Shown: positions 26,356 through 34,639, counted from the stretch's first letter. The stretch: DNA of 64,000 nucleotides from Chryseobacterium culicis (GCF_002979755.1 NZ_PCPP01000001.1:2016665-2080664); one strand, 5' to 3'. The notes: generated from the letters alone by a model not told the origin. Program-made: numbers and translations.

Positions 26356-26390
26356 GTCATTGCGAGGAGCTTTGCGACGAAGCAATCTCA
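26356..26390. repeat. Palindromic end repeat, left copy
   Basis: GTCATTGCGAGGAGC...GAAGCAATCTCA is an inverted copy of the element at 26710-26743. The two bracket the GIY-YIG pseudogene; its stop codon lies inside this left copy. Confidence 0.8.
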
Positions 26391-26695
26391 AAAAACATCT
26401 AAAATATGCTGGATATCATCCGTAAGATCTTTCCAATCTGGGTTTATACTATCAATTAAATCCAATTTCTTTTGTCTTGAACCAGCCTTTATTTGTTTTT
26501 CTCTAAATATAGCATCACCTATTTCCTGAAAAGCTTCCCAATACACCAAAATATACAAATTATATCTTGAGGTAAAGCTTTGTGAGTAGTATGCTTCTTT
26601 ATGTTGTTGAACACGTTTTGGCAGATTTGAAGTAACTCCTGTGTAAGAGTTGTATGATTTTTATTCGTCATAATGTAGACAAAACCTGCTTTCAC
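26388..26695 (-). pseudogene. GIY-YIG endonuclease-like gene, frameshifted
   Basis: On the minus strand from a GTG at 26695 the sequence reads VKAGFVYIMTNKNHTTL, then needs a +1 shift to continue YTGVTSNLPKRVQQHKEAYY, and on through LYILVYWEAFQEIGDAIFRE to a stop at 26388. This is the roughly 100-residue GIY-YIG protein family common in Bacteroidota, with GFVYIMTNK and YTGVTSN as the GIY-YIG halves. One base is missing between the CT and TAC codons, near 26651-26655. The start codon is GTG where relatives have ATG. The gene is bounded by inverted repeats, so it looks like a decayed mobile cassette. Confidence 0.85.
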
Positions 26696-26709
26696 TTATT
26701 ATTATTTTT

Positions 26710-26743
26710 GAGATTGCTTCGTCACGTTGTTCTTCGCAATGAC
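26710..26743. repeat. Palindromic end repeat, right copy
   Basis: GAGATTGCTTCGTCACG...TTCGCAATGAC is the inverse of 26356-26390 with a few differences in the centre. It abuts the 3' end of the barnase gene by two bases before its stop codon at 26745, so the cassette inserted directly behind that gene. Confidence 0.8.
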
Positions 26744-26744
26744 G

Positions 26745-27263
26745 TTACTGTTTTTCAAAGCTCTTATAATGGTTTTTGGTAAGATATACGTCTCCATTTT
26801 GAGTATAAATGATACGGTCAGCATTTCTTCCTCCGCAATGATAGTTTACATCTGCTTCAAAATATTTCTCTCCGTCCGGCAAACGTCTCTCCCTGTTTCC
26901 GAATTTATCTCCACCAATAGCTTTTCCCGGAAGCACATCACAAAGATTTCCCTGGGAAGGATTCCATCCCTGTTTTCTGGCTTCGTTTTTAGTGATATAA
27001 TAATCCGGAAGTTTATGATTTTGTTTTACGTAGCTGATAACCGTTTTTTCTTCTGTAAGCTGATCAATGGAAACCTGAGCAGATGAATTTCCGTTACTGG
27101 AAGCTCCTTCTGAAGAGGTACTGCCATAGCTCACCGTTTCCTTTTTTACTGAATCTGACTGATCTTTTTTATCTTCAATAAAATTTTTATAGATATACAT
27201 TACAGACATTCCGAAAAGGAGTCCCAGACATATAAAAAACACGGATCTTATTTTACCGTTCAT
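26745..27263 (-). CDS. Barnase-like ribonuclease with membrane-anchor leader
   Basis: The C-terminal 110 residues match barnase: VISYVKQNHKLPDYYITKNE, KGNL-like GNLCDVLPGKAIGGDKFGN, then RRLPDGEKYFEADVNYHCGG and RNADRIIYTQNGDVYLTKNHYKSF. The catalytic residues are present: Glu in FEADVNY, Arg in RNADRI and His in KNHYKSF. The N-terminus has a hydrophobic helix (VFFICLGLLFGMSVMYIY) and no clear cleavage site, then a 50-residue Ser/Gly linker, so it may be membrane-tethered or secreted. A barstar-like gene lies downstream. It is 48 bp behind nadE and may share its transcript. Confidence 0.92.
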   Translation of the reverse strand: MNGKIRSVFFICLGLLFGMSVMYIYKNFIEDKKDQSDSVKKETVSYGSTSSEGASSNGNSSAQVSIDQLTEEKTVISYVKQNHKLPDYYITKNEARKQGWNPSQGNLCDVLPGKAIGGDKFGNRERRLPDGEKYFEADVNYHCGGRNADRIIYTQNGDVYLTKNHYKSFEKQ

Positions 27264-27311
27264 AACAATCGTTGTATTAATGTGACAATTTACCAGTATT
27301 GGTACAGTTTA

Positions 27312-28103
27312 TTATGCTCTCCACTCTTCGGGAATATCACAAACCGGAATAGGATCCATTTTATGCTTGGCGGCTTTATGCATTCTGTCAAAAATTAAAA
27401 ATACTTCCTTATCTCTTCCTTCATAATCATCAGCAGTTTTAGATCCGTATTCTTTCTGGATTTTTTCCAGTTCCGGATAAGAAGCGCCAATTTGCTGTTC
27501 ATCCGTTCTGTCTACATCCCAAAGTCCGTCAGTAGGAATCGCTTCCTGAATGCTTTTAATTAAATTAAGCCCTTTCGCCAATTCATACACCTCCGTTTTA
27601 TAAAGATCCGCAATGGGAGAAACGTCTACTCCACCATCTCCATATTTTGTATAAAATCCGATCCCGAAATCTTCCACTTTATTACCTGTTCCGCAAACTA
27701 AAAGTCCGTTCAGCTGTCCGTAATAATATAAAGTAAGCATTCTCAGACGGGCTCTTGTGTTGGCAAAAGCCAGTTTTTCGTTAGGATACAGATCATCTTT
27801 TACATCAAAAGTTTTGTAAAGCTCCTCAAAAGCAGGGGTCAGATCTACAGACATTGTTTCTACATTCGGAAATCTGGATTTAAGGTCATCCATATGATCC
27901 TTTGCGCGGTCTACCTGATCTGCTTTCTGACGGATTGGCATTTCAATCAGCAATGTTTTCAGTCCGGTCATTGCTGCCAGCGTAGAAACTACTCCTGAAT
28001 CCACACCTCCTGAAACTCCGATTACATATCCGTTTACTCTTGCTTTTTCCGCATAATCTTTTAACCAATTTACAATATGATCTATCACTTTTTGTGTCTG
28101 CAT
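27312..28103 (-). CDS. nadE: Ammonia-dependent NAD synthase
   Basis: NadE adenylates and amidates nicotinic acid adenine dinucleotide to NAD. The 263-residue protein has the PP-loop SGGVDSGVVSTLAA near residue 30, RMLTLYYYG and the active-site loop GTGNKVEDFGIGFYTKYGDG, then VDVSPIADLYKTEVYELA. There is no glutaminase domain, so it is the ammonia-using form. The gene starts 13 bp before the acetyltransferase stop upstream. Downstream comes the barnase gene, followed by the pseudogene and barstar. Confidence 0.97.
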   Translation of the reverse strand: MQTQKVIDHIVNWLKDYAEKARVNGYVIGVSGGVDSGVVSTLAAMTGLKTLLIEMPIRQKADQVDRAKDHMDDLKSRFPNVETMSVDLTPAFEELYKTFDVKDDLYPNEKLAFANTRARLRMLTLYYYGQLNGLLVCGTGNKVEDFGIGFYTKYGDGGVDVSPIADLYKTEVYELAKGLNLIKSIQEAIPTDGLWDVDRTDEQQIGASYPELEKIQKEYGSKTADDYEGRDKEVFLIFDRMHKAAKHKMDPIPVCDIPEEWRA

Positions 28104-28116
28104 CGTTTATATTTTT

Positions 28117-28650
28117 TTAGTCTATTCCAAATTCCTGAGGGTATTTCACCACTCCTTTTTTATTTTTTAATCCATTTTTTACCAATTCTACAGCCATTCC
28201 GTTTTCTTCCGGAATATCGAATGGAAAAGAAACCCCAAAATTACTTGTTTTTTTGTAACCAAAGCGCGGATAATAACTTTCGTGTCCGAGAAGAATCACA
28301 GATTCATATCCCAGTTCTTTTGCTATACGATGGCCTTCAAGAATAAGTTTCGCTCCTATTCCCTGATTCTGAAATTCAGGCTTTACGGAAACAGGCGCTA
28401 ATGCAAGCGATGGAAAAGATTGTCCATCACCTTCAATGGTAATTTTTGTAAACAGAATATGTCCGGCAATTTCTCCGGTTTCATCTTCTGCAACCAATGA
28501 TAATTCCGGAACAAAGGCTTCAGATTTTCTTAATTTTTCTACCAGAAACTGTTCCTGATGATCACTGTATTCTATTTCTCTAAAAGCCTCTTCTGTAAGT
28601 TGAAAGACTTTTTGATGGTCTTTTTCTTCTTCCTTTCGTATTGTTATCAT
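28117..28650 (-). CDS. GNAT acetyltransferase, YhbS-like
   Basis: From the ATG at 28650 the protein has 177 residues; a longer frame overlaps the neighbour by 40 bp. The GNAT fold is indicated by SLVAEDETGEIAGHILFTKI, then LALAPVSVKPEFQNQGIGAKL for acetyl-CoA binding, and ESVILLGHESYYPRFGY, typical of YhbS-like N-acetyltransferases. The substrate is unknown. It starts 2 bp after the upstream GNAT gene and ends 13 bp before nadE, so the three are likely in one operon. Confidence 0.9.
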   Translation of the reverse strand: MITIRKEEEKDHQKVFQLTEEAFREIEYSDHQEQFLVEKLRKSEAFVPELSLVAEDETGEIAGHILFTKITIEGDGQSFPSLALAPVSVKPEFQNQGIGAKLILEGHRIAKELGYESVILLGHESYYPRFGYKKTSNFGVSFPFDIPEENGMAVELVKNGLKNKKGVVKYPQEFGID

Positions 28651-28652
28651 TT

Positions 28653-29177
28653 TTAAATATATTTCTCTTTTTTCAGTTCGTACCAGAAACATGTTCCGTC
28701 CGGTTCCTCAAACTCTCCTGTTTTTTCAAATCCTAATTTTCTTAAAATATGATTGGAAACCTCATGTTCGGAATGGGCATAAGCATAAATAACCTCTGCA
28801 TTCAGACCGTTAAAGCCATAATCCAGAGAAGCTATTCCTGCTTCCACAGCATATCCTTTCCCCCATGATTCAGGAAGAAAACGATATCCCAGTTCCAACA
28901 CATTTTTATAGCCATTCGTTTCATGAGTCAGTAATTTTAATCCACTCCATCCTATCAGAAGTCCGCTTTCTTTTTCCACTACTCCCAGCCTTCCCACTCC
29001 ATTTTCCTCATACTGCTTCTGAATCATATTGATGACATTTTTTGACTCATTAATTTCAGTCAAAACGGGTACACCAATATATTTCATCACCTCAGGATTG
29101 GAATCCAAAAGAAAAATGCGTTCAAAATCTGCCTCTTCGAGTTTTCTTAAAATCAGTCGTTTTGTTTCTATTTTCAT
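28653..29177 (-). CDS. GNAT acetyltransferase, RimJ/RimL-like
   Basis: The 174-residue protein has the RimJ/RimL opening ETKRLILRKLEEADFERIF, then GRLGVVEKESGLLIGWSGLK and the acetyl-CoA loop LPESWGKGYAVEAGIASLDYG, ending with NHILRKLGFEKTGEFEEPDG. Proteins of this type acetylate ribosomal proteins or small amines; the target here cannot be told. It lies 12 bp after the leucine-rich repeat gene on the same strand. Confidence 0.92.
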   Translation of the reverse strand: MKIETKRLILRKLEEADFERIFLLDSNPEVMKYIGVPVLTEINESKNVINMIQKQYEENGVGRLGVVEKESGLLIGWSGLKLLTHETNGYKNVLELGYRFLPESWGKGYAVEAGIASLDYGFNGLNAEVIYAYAHSEHEVSNHILRKLGFEKTGEFEEPDGTCFWYELKKEKYI

Positions 29178-29189
29178 AATGATTAGTTT

Positions 29190-29828
29190 TTATTCTTCTG
29201 CACCAAAAATGGTAACCTCTGTTTTTGTTCCTTTCTTAATATCTGTTTCTTTTATCTTATTCCCGATTATATTCAGGGTTTGTAAAGCCGGATTCCCGGA
29301 AATATCAATTTTTTGAAGTTTATTATGTTCCACATTCAGTTTTCTTAATCCTTTACACTGAGCCAGGTCAATTGTTTTTAATTGATTTAAAGATAATGTT
29401 AATTGATCAATTTTGGGAATTCCTGTCAACGAAATACTTTCCAATCTATTATGATCCAAATACAAAGAACTTAAGTTTTTCAGATTTTCTGTTTTGAATG
29501 AAGAAATTTTACATCCTGTACATGAAAACAATTCAAGCTGATTGAGGTTGCTTATTACCATATCAGGAATTACATTATCATCCAGGACAATCATTTTTAC
29601 ATTTTTAAAAAAGTGCAGATCATCCGTAGAGGTAATTCCTTTATGAACAAGGAACAGATTGGTAACCCTATCTGCTTCCGGAGATTCCAGCATTCCATTT
29701 TTATTCAGATCAAAATTTTCAAGTACTGCTTTTTCAAAGTTTTCATCTTTAAATTCAAGCTTTTGCCCATAGAAAAAAGAAAGTCCATAAATAAGGTAAA
29801 TGGCAGTAAATATTTTAATTTTCATCAT
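29190..29828 (-). CDS. Exported leucine-rich repeat protein
   Basis: The 212-residue protein has a signal peptide (IKIFTAIYLIYGLSFFYGQ) followed by an EF-hand-like NKNG segment (DLNKNGMLESPEADRV) and about six leucine-rich repeats, for example LKNLSSLYLDHNRLESISL and LRKLNVEHNKLQKIDISGNP. The repeats are those of secreted Bacteroidota LRR proteins, probably for protein-protein contact in the envelope. There is no T9SS signal. Two adjacent ATG codons (29828 and 29825) are both possible starts. It is divergent from gldB. Confidence 0.88.
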   Translation of the reverse strand: MMKIKIFTAIYLIYGLSFFYGQKLEFKDENFEKAVLENFDLNKNGMLESPEADRVTNLFLVHKGITSTDDLHFFKNVKMIVLDDNVIPDMVISNLNQLELFSCTGCKISSFKTENLKNLSSLYLDHNRLESISLTGIPKIDQLTLSLNQLKTIDLAQCKGLRKLNVEHNKLQKIDISGNPALQTLNIIGNKIKETDIKKGTKTEVTIFGAEE

Positions 29829-29847
29829 GAATTGTGTATTTAATCCT

Positions 29848-29855
29848 TATTTTTG
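29848..29855 (+). promoter_or_regulatory. Promoter -7 box of gldB
   Basis: TATTTTTG matches TAnnTTTG and ends 25 bp before the gldB ATG at 29881. No clear -33 TTG at the standard spacing. Confidence 0.5.
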
Positions 29856-29880
29856 TAAACTTAAATTCCATGTAAAAATA

Positions 29881-30864
29881 ATGAAGATTTTTAGATATAT
29901 TGCACTTTCTTCTCTTTTAGCTGCCGGACTTATTTCCTGCAAAAAAGAACCTGAAAATCAATGGAAGGTAGAAGTGAAACAAACTGCCGAAAAAGTTGAC
30001 ATCACGGATATTTCCAAAGAGTTTTACAATCCGGCTCTTCCGCTGGATCAGTTTAAAGCTCAATTCCCCTGGTTTCAGGGCAGTGTTTCTGATGCCGATT
30101 TTGGAAAAAGAAGAGCAGATGCTGAAGAAATAAAAATCTATAAGGAAGCGATTGGGAAAATAGATCAGGCAAAGCTTCAAAAGGAACTTCAGAGTTTATT
30201 TTCACATATCAAATATTACTTTCCACAGTTTAAAAATCCAAAAGTATATCTGTTTTCATCAGCTTTACAGATGGTTCAGGATCCGATATTTTATGACCAG
30301 AAAGGCAATCTGTTATTTATAGATGTCACCGGTTTTATGGGAGATGGAAATCCTAATTATAAAGGTTTGGAACTGTATTTCCAAAAATCGATGAACCCAC
30401 AAAATATTGTTCCAAAAGTGTCGCAGCTTTTTGCTGAAAACATTGTTACGGAATCTCCTGATCATCAGAAATTTATTGATCAGATTATTCTGAACGGAAA
30501 AGTAATGATTCTACAGGATGCTTTTCTCCCTGATGTTCCTGATTATCTGAAAATGAATTATACCCAGAAGCAGTATGAATGGGCAACAAGCAATGAAGCC
30601 AACATCTGGAATTATTTTGTAGAAAGCAATCTGATTTTCGGAGATGATCCAAGATTGGGAGAACGTTTTATTTCTCCTGGTCCATTCTCGAAATTTTACA
30701 CAGAGATTGACAATGAATCTTCACCGCAAATCGGAATTTTTACGGGATGGCAGATCTGCAAGGCATATCTTAAAGAAAAACCTGAAACAAAGTTGACCCA
30801 GTTCCTGAAAATGGATGCTACCACAATTTTTAATCAATCCGGTTATAAACCGAAACTTAAATAA
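29881..30864 (+). CDS. gldB: Gliding motility lipoprotein GldB
   Basis: From the ATG at 29881 the protein has 327 residues and a lipoprotein signal MKIFRYIALSSLLAAGLISCKK. The longer frame starts in the divergent gene's leader and lacks a signal. The mature protein has the GldB pattern: DISKEFYNPALPLDQFKAQF, PWFQGSVSDADFGKRR, and the Zn-peptidase-like segment DPRLGERFISPGPFSKFY near the end. GldB is needed for gliding and T9SS function in Flavobacterium johnsoniae. Chryseobacterium strains vary in motility, but the gene is retained. gldC follows. Confidence 0.95.
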   Translation: MKIFRYIALSSLLAAGLISCKKEPENQWKVEVKQTAEKVDITDISKEFYNPALPLDQFKAQFPWFQGSVSDADFGKRRADAEEIKIYKEAIGKIDQAKLQKELQSLFSHIKYYFPQFKNPKVYLFSSALQMVQDPIFYDQKGNLLFIDVTGFMGDGNPNYKGLELYFQKSMNPQNIVPKVSQLFAENIVTESPDHQKFIDQIILNGKVMILQDAFLPDVPDYLKMNYTQKQYEWATSNEANIWNYFVESNLIFGDDPRLGERFISPGPFSKFYTEIDNESSPQIGIFTGWQICKAYLKEKPETKLTQFLKMDATTIFNQSGYKPKLK

Positions 30865-30896
30865 TAGAAAATTTAGAATTTAGAAAAAATAGAAAA

Positions 30897-31220
30897 ATGA
30901 GAAAGACTCAGATTACGATAGATGTAGAGCTTGATGAAAATCACGTACCGGAAAACATTACATGGAACGCTCAGGATGGTGGTATTGATAAACAAGATAC
31001 CAAAGCAACCATGATTTCTGTATGGGATGATAAAACAAGAGAAGCCTTAAGAATTGATCTTTGGACAAAAGAAATGCCTGTAGATCAGATGAAGATGTTT
31101 ATCCACCAGATTTTAATATCTTTAGGAAGTACGTATCAGAGAGCGACAGGTGAAGAGGATGTAGCGCAGTGGATGGAGGAAATTGCAGAAGAATTTGCAG
31201 TGAAATCTGCTATTAAGTAA
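30897..31220 (+). CDS. gldC: Gliding motility protein GldC
   Basis: The 107-residue cytoplasmic protein matches GldC: KTQITIDVELDENHVPENITWNAQDGG (in two parts), TKATMISVWDDKTREALRIDLWTKEMPVDQMK, and a C-terminal helix. GldC is found next to gldB in flavobacteria and increases gliding efficiency; its biochemistry is unknown. The gap to gldB is 32 bp, so they are one transcript. Confidence 0.95.
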   Translation: MRKTQITIDVELDENHVPENITWNAQDGGIDKQDTKATMISVWDDKTREALRIDLWTKEMPVDQMKMFIHQILISLGSTYQRATGEEDVAQWMEEIAEEFAVKSAIK

Positions 31221-31347
31221 AAAATACAATTGCAACAAGCTGGAGGCAGTAAGCGGTAAGCTTTTTGTACTCAGCTAGAGCAACTTTTAATAAAAACAAT
31301 GAACATTAAAGTCATATGCTTAATGTTCAAGCCTAAAGCAAAAAATT

Positions 31348-32487
31348 ATGAATTTTAATACAAAAGTAATTCACGGAGGGCAGCACCACGAGTCTGCAAC
31401 AGGTTCTGTAAATGTACCTGTATTTTTAACCTCTACATTTGCACAGAAAAGCCCGGGAGTACATTCCGGATATGAATATTCAAGAGCTGCCAACCCTACA
31501 AGACAGGCATTGGAAGATTCTTTGGCAAGTATTGAAAACGGAGCGAGAGGTTTAGCTTTCGGTTCCGGTCTTGCAGCCATCGACTGTGTTTTGAAATTAT
31601 TAAATCCTGGTGATGAAGTAATTGCCGTAGATGATCTTTATGGTGGGACTTACAGAATGTTCACAAGACTTTTCGAAAAATATCAGCTGAAATTTACGTT
31701 CGTGAATTTTGATGATGTTTCTAAAATTGCTGATGTTATCACGGATAAAACAAAACTGATCTGGGTAGAAACCCCTACTAATCCATTGATGAAATTAGTG
31801 GATATCAAAGCAGTCGTAGAAATTGCAAAGGGAAAAGATATTTTAGTGGCTGTAGACAATACTTTTGCAACCCCTTATATCCAGAGACCTATTGATCTGG
31901 GAGCAGACATTGTAATGCACTCTGCCACCAAATATTTAGGAGGACACTCTGATGTGATTGCGGGAGCTCTTATCGCTAAAGATGCTGAACTGGGAGACAA
32001 GCTTCACTTTATCCAGTTTGCAAGTGGTGGTATTTTAGGACCTCACGATTCTTATCTTGTATTGAGAGGAATCAAAACACTGGCGTTAAGAATGCAGAGA
32101 CATTCTGATAATGGACTTGCTGTAGCCCAATATCTTGAGACCCATCCTGCTGTAGATAAAGTAATTTATCCTGGATTGGAATCTCACCCACAGTATGAAT
32201 TGGCAAAATCTCAGATGAAGGAATCCGGAGGAATGGTTTCATTCACTTTCAAATCCGGAAAAAAAGAAGATGCAATCAAATTCTTAGAGAAAGTAAGAGT
32301 ATTCACCCTTGCAGAATCTTTAGGAGGAGTAGAATCTCTGGCTAACCACCCTGCTCTGATGACCCATGCTTCAATTCCGGCAGAAAAACGTGCTGAATTA
32401 GGAATCACTGATGACCTGGTTCGTTTAAGCGTAGGGATTGAAGATGCTGAAGATCTTATTGCAGATCTTGAGAAAGCTTTTTCTTAA
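31348..32487 (+). CDS. Cystathionine gamma-synthase / gamma-lyase family enzyme
   Basis: The 379-residue PLP fold-type I enzyme has the Cys/Met metabolism signature: TKVIHGGQ, SRAANPTRQALEDSLAS (PLP phosphate), IWVETPTNPLMKLVDI and the Schiff-base lysine in HSATKYLGGHSDVIAGAL. The C-terminal ESLGGVESLANHPALMTHAS is typical of MetB and of CGL. Whether it makes cystathionine (MetB) or splits it (gamma-lyase) cannot be told from sequence alone. It has its own terminator at 32501. Confidence 0.93.
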   Translation: MNFNTKVIHGGQHHESATGSVNVPVFLTSTFAQKSPGVHSGYEYSRAANPTRQALEDSLASIENGARGLAFGSGLAAIDCVLKLLNPGDEVIAVDDLYGGTYRMFTRLFEKYQLKFTFVNFDDVSKIADVITDKTKLIWVETPTNPLMKLVDIKAVVEIAKGKDILVAVDNTFATPYIQRPIDLGADIVMHSATKYLGGHSDVIAGALIAKDAELGDKLHFIQFASGGILGPHDSYLVLRGIKTLALRMQRHSDNGLAVAQYLETHPAVDKVIYPGLESHPQYELAKSQMKESGGMVSFTFKSGKKEDAIKFLEKVRVFTLAESLGGVESLANHPALMTHASIPAEKRAELGITDDLVRLSVGIEDAEDLIADLEKAFS

Positions 32488-32500
32488 CATACTATAAACT

Positions 32501-32536
32501 AAAATGAGAAGGGTTATCAAATCCTTCTCATTTCAT
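32501..32536 (+). terminator. Terminator after the cystathionine enzyme gene
   Basis: AATGAGAAGG and CCTTCTCATT form a 10-bp stem with a 10-base loop followed by T's. It ends before the next ATG at 32555, supporting the shorter start for the acetyltransferase gene. Confidence 0.8.
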
Positions 32537-32554
32537 ATCACCCACCAAATAACT

Positions 32555-33001
32555 ATGAAAAGTACAAGAAAAGCTGTTATTTCCGACTTACCCCAACTTT
32601 CGGAATTATTTGATCAGTACAGAATATTTTATCATAAAGCATCAGATATTCCTGCAGCAGCAAATTTTCTAAAGGATAGACTTGAAAATAAAGATTCCGA
32701 AATTTTTGTAGCAGAAGAAAACGGTAACCTGACAGGTTTCGTACAGTTATATCCCCTATTTTCATCCACAAGAATGCAGCGCTACTGGCTGCTGAACGAC
32801 CTCTACGTAAATGAAAACCATAGAGGAAAAGGATATTCCAAAGAACTGATTGAAACATCAAAAGAACTCTGCCGTTCATCTAAAGCATGCGGTATTCTTT
32901 TAGAAACTGGAAAAAGTAATGATATAGGGAATCAGCTTTATCCATCCTGCGGCTTCGAGCTGTATGACTCCGTGAATTTCTACGAATGGAGCAATTCATG
33001 A
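32555..33001 (+). CDS. GNAT acetyltransferase
   Basis: From the ATG at 32555 the protein has 148 residues; the frame opening at 32504 lies in the terminator. It is a GNAT enzyme with RKAVISDLPQLSELFDQYR at the start, YWLLNDLYVNENHRGKGYSK as the acetyl-CoA loop (QxxGxG variant RGKGYS), and NQLYPSCGFELYDSVNFYEW. The substrate is unknown. It is likely a single-gene transcript. Confidence 0.9.
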   Translation: MKSTRKAVISDLPQLSELFDQYRIFYHKASDIPAAANFLKDRLENKDSEIFVAEENGNLTGFVQLYPLFSSTRMQRYWLLNDLYVNENHRGKGYSKELIETSKELCRSSKACGILLETGKSNDIGNQLYPSCGFELYDSVNFYEWSNS

Positions 33002-33143
33002 GTAATGAGCAATAGGTAATGAGTAATTTTTTTTAATGTATATCATTCAAAAATACCTCTGTCCTTTATTTCAATAACTCGAATCACCAATCTCGGAACT
33101 CGTACCCCGAACCTCAAAATCAATTGATAAAAACAAAAACAAT

Positions 33144-33656
33144 ATGACCGATTTTCAAAAATACATTCAAAGATATTTAGATCAGATTCCAGCAGGAGAC
33201 TGGTTGAATGAGCTGCAGATATCCGCAGATAAAACAATAGGAATTTATTCAAATCTTACTGAAGATCAATTTAATTTCGCTTATGCAGAAGGGAAATGGA
33301 CTTTAAAGGAGCTTCTACTCCATCTATCAGATACGGAAAGAGTGTTCCAATACAGAATATTAGCTTTTGCCAGAGGAGATAAAAACAATCTTCCAGGCTT
33401 CGACGAAGATGAATATGCGAACCGATCTTTTGCAAGTGAAAGAACCATCGAATCCCTTCTGGAAGAATATAAGCTGGTAAGAAAATCTTCTCAGATTCTA
33501 TTAGAAACCCTTCATCCTTCCGCTTTACAAAATACAGGTACAGCCAATGGTCATGAAATTTCTGTAGAAACCATCGGAAAACTGATCGTGGGACATAATT
33601 ACCACCACCTGAATATTATCGAGGAAAGGTATTTATCGAAGTTGGGATGGATGTAA
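33144..33656 (+). CDS. DinB-family protein
   Basis: The 170-residue protein is a four-helix DinB-like metal protein: TDFQKYIQRYLDQIP, AYAEGKWTLKELLLHLSDTE with the first histidine, RILAFARGDK, and the final GHNYHHLNIIEERYL with two further histidines. Family members include thiol transferases and hydrolases; the reaction is unknown. It is flanked on the right by the REP/RAYT region. Confidence 0.92.
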   Translation: MTDFQKYIQRYLDQIPAGDWLNELQISADKTIGIYSNLTEDQFNFAYAEGKWTLKELLLHLSDTERVFQYRILAFARGDKNNLPGFDEDEYANRSFASERTIESLLEEYKLVRKSSQILLETLHPSALQNTGTANGHEISVETIGKLIVGHNYHHLNIIEERYLSKLGWM

Positions 33657-33683
33657 TAATTCAAAAATAAGTTTGAATTATTA

Positions 33684-33900
33684 TAGGTTTTAGCTAAAGC
33701 CAAAGGATTTATTTCTTTTTATTTAAATGGGCTAAAGCCCATTTCTATTGAATAGAATACCATCTCTAATAATTCATGAAATCATATCTTAATGACATCA
33801 TACATAAAATATAATGTATTTATCATTAAAACATCAATAGGAACGGGCTTTAGCCCGTTTTCATATTATATAATATTCCTTTGGCTTTAGCCGAAACTTA
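33684..33900. repeat. Left nested GGCTAAAGCC repeat of RAYT-1
   Basis: The block contains GGTTTTAGCTAAAGCC, then AAATGGGCTAAAGCCCATTT-CTATTGAAT, then the inverted forms ATTCAATAG-type CATCAATAGGAACGGGC and GGCTTTAGCCGAAAC. It is a pair of inverted REP-like units, about 215 bp, left of the transposase. The right flank carries a near copy. Confidence 0.8.
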
Positions 33901-33931
33901 AAAAAATATTACTTTTGATAAAACAACACAA

Positions 33932-34354
33932 ATGGCTTTTATCAAAATCTACATTCATCTTGTCTTCTCTACAAAAAACAGAGATCCCTTTCTCAATACA
34001 TTCGACATACGTCTCAAAGTCTGGAAACATATTAAAGAATATGCTACAGAAAAAGGTATATTTTTAGATATAATCAATGGACATTCGGATCATTGTCATT
34101 GCCTTATTTCTCTGGGATCTGATCAGAATATAGAAAAAATTGTCCAGCTTTTAAAAGGTGAATCTTCTCATTGGATCAATAAAAATAATCTTACTGTAGG
34201 AAAGTTCTCATGGCAGGATGAATATTTTGCGGTATCAGTTTCTGAGTCTATGATAGATAGCGTAAGAAATTATATTAAAAATCAGGAAAAGCATCATCAG
34301 AAAAAGAGTTTCATTGATGAGTACAGGGAATTTATTGAAAAATATAATTTTTAA
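33932..34354 (+). CDS. REP-associated tyrosine transposase, IS200/IS605 TnpA-like (RAYT-1)
   Basis: The 140-residue Y1 HuH enzyme starts FIKIYIHLVFSTKNRDPF, has the HuH histidine pair in GHSDHCHCLISL, the QNIEKIVQLLKGESSHWINK helix and WQDEYFAVSVSES, and the catalytic tyrosine in VRNYIKNQEKHH. It acts on single-stranded hairpins such as REP elements. It is complete. It sits between two blocks of inverted GGCTAAAGCC repeats, and solo copies of the same repeat lie at 6536 and 7986, so it or a relative is their likely mobiliser. Confidence 0.93.
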   Translation: MAFIKIYIHLVFSTKNRDPFLNTFDIRLKVWKHIKEYATEKGIFLDIINGHSDHCHCLISLGSDQNIEKIVQLLKGESSHWINKNNLTVGKFSWQDEYFAVSVSESMIDSVRNYIKNQEKHHQKKSFIDEYREFIEKYNF

Positions 34355-34363
34355 ATGTGATTA

Positions 34364-34550
34364 GGTTTTGGCTAAAGCCGAAGGATTTGTTTCTTTTATT
34401 TAAATAGGCTAAAGCCCATTTCTATTGAATAGGATAGTGAATCTCTAATAATTTATTGCACTATTCTAACTACATTATAAAAACATCAATAGGAACGGGC
34501 TTTAGCCCGTTTTAATATTATATACCATTCCATTGGCTTTAGCCAAAACC
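34364..34550. repeat. Right nested GGCTAAAGCC repeat of RAYT-1
   Basis: Near copy of the left block in the same order: GGTTTTGGCTAAAGCC, a middle palindrome AAATAGGCTAAAGCCCATTT, CTATTGAATAGG, then the inverse AATAGGAACGGGCTTTAGCC and GGCTTTAGCCAAAACC. The two blocks bracket the transposase gene at a distance of 31 bp on the left and 10 bp on the right. Confidence 0.8.
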
Positions 34551-34639
34551 TATAAACATTCCCACATTTACATTCCATTTTTTTGCCTAAAATCCACAGA
34601 TTCTCTACCTTTATCCTTTCTTTGAACTCATATACTATT

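Noticed and set aside
32504..32554. Upstream start for the acetyltransferase
   Set aside because: The extra codons fall in a hairpin terminator of the preceding gene; the ATG at 32555 starts the conserved GNAT sequence.
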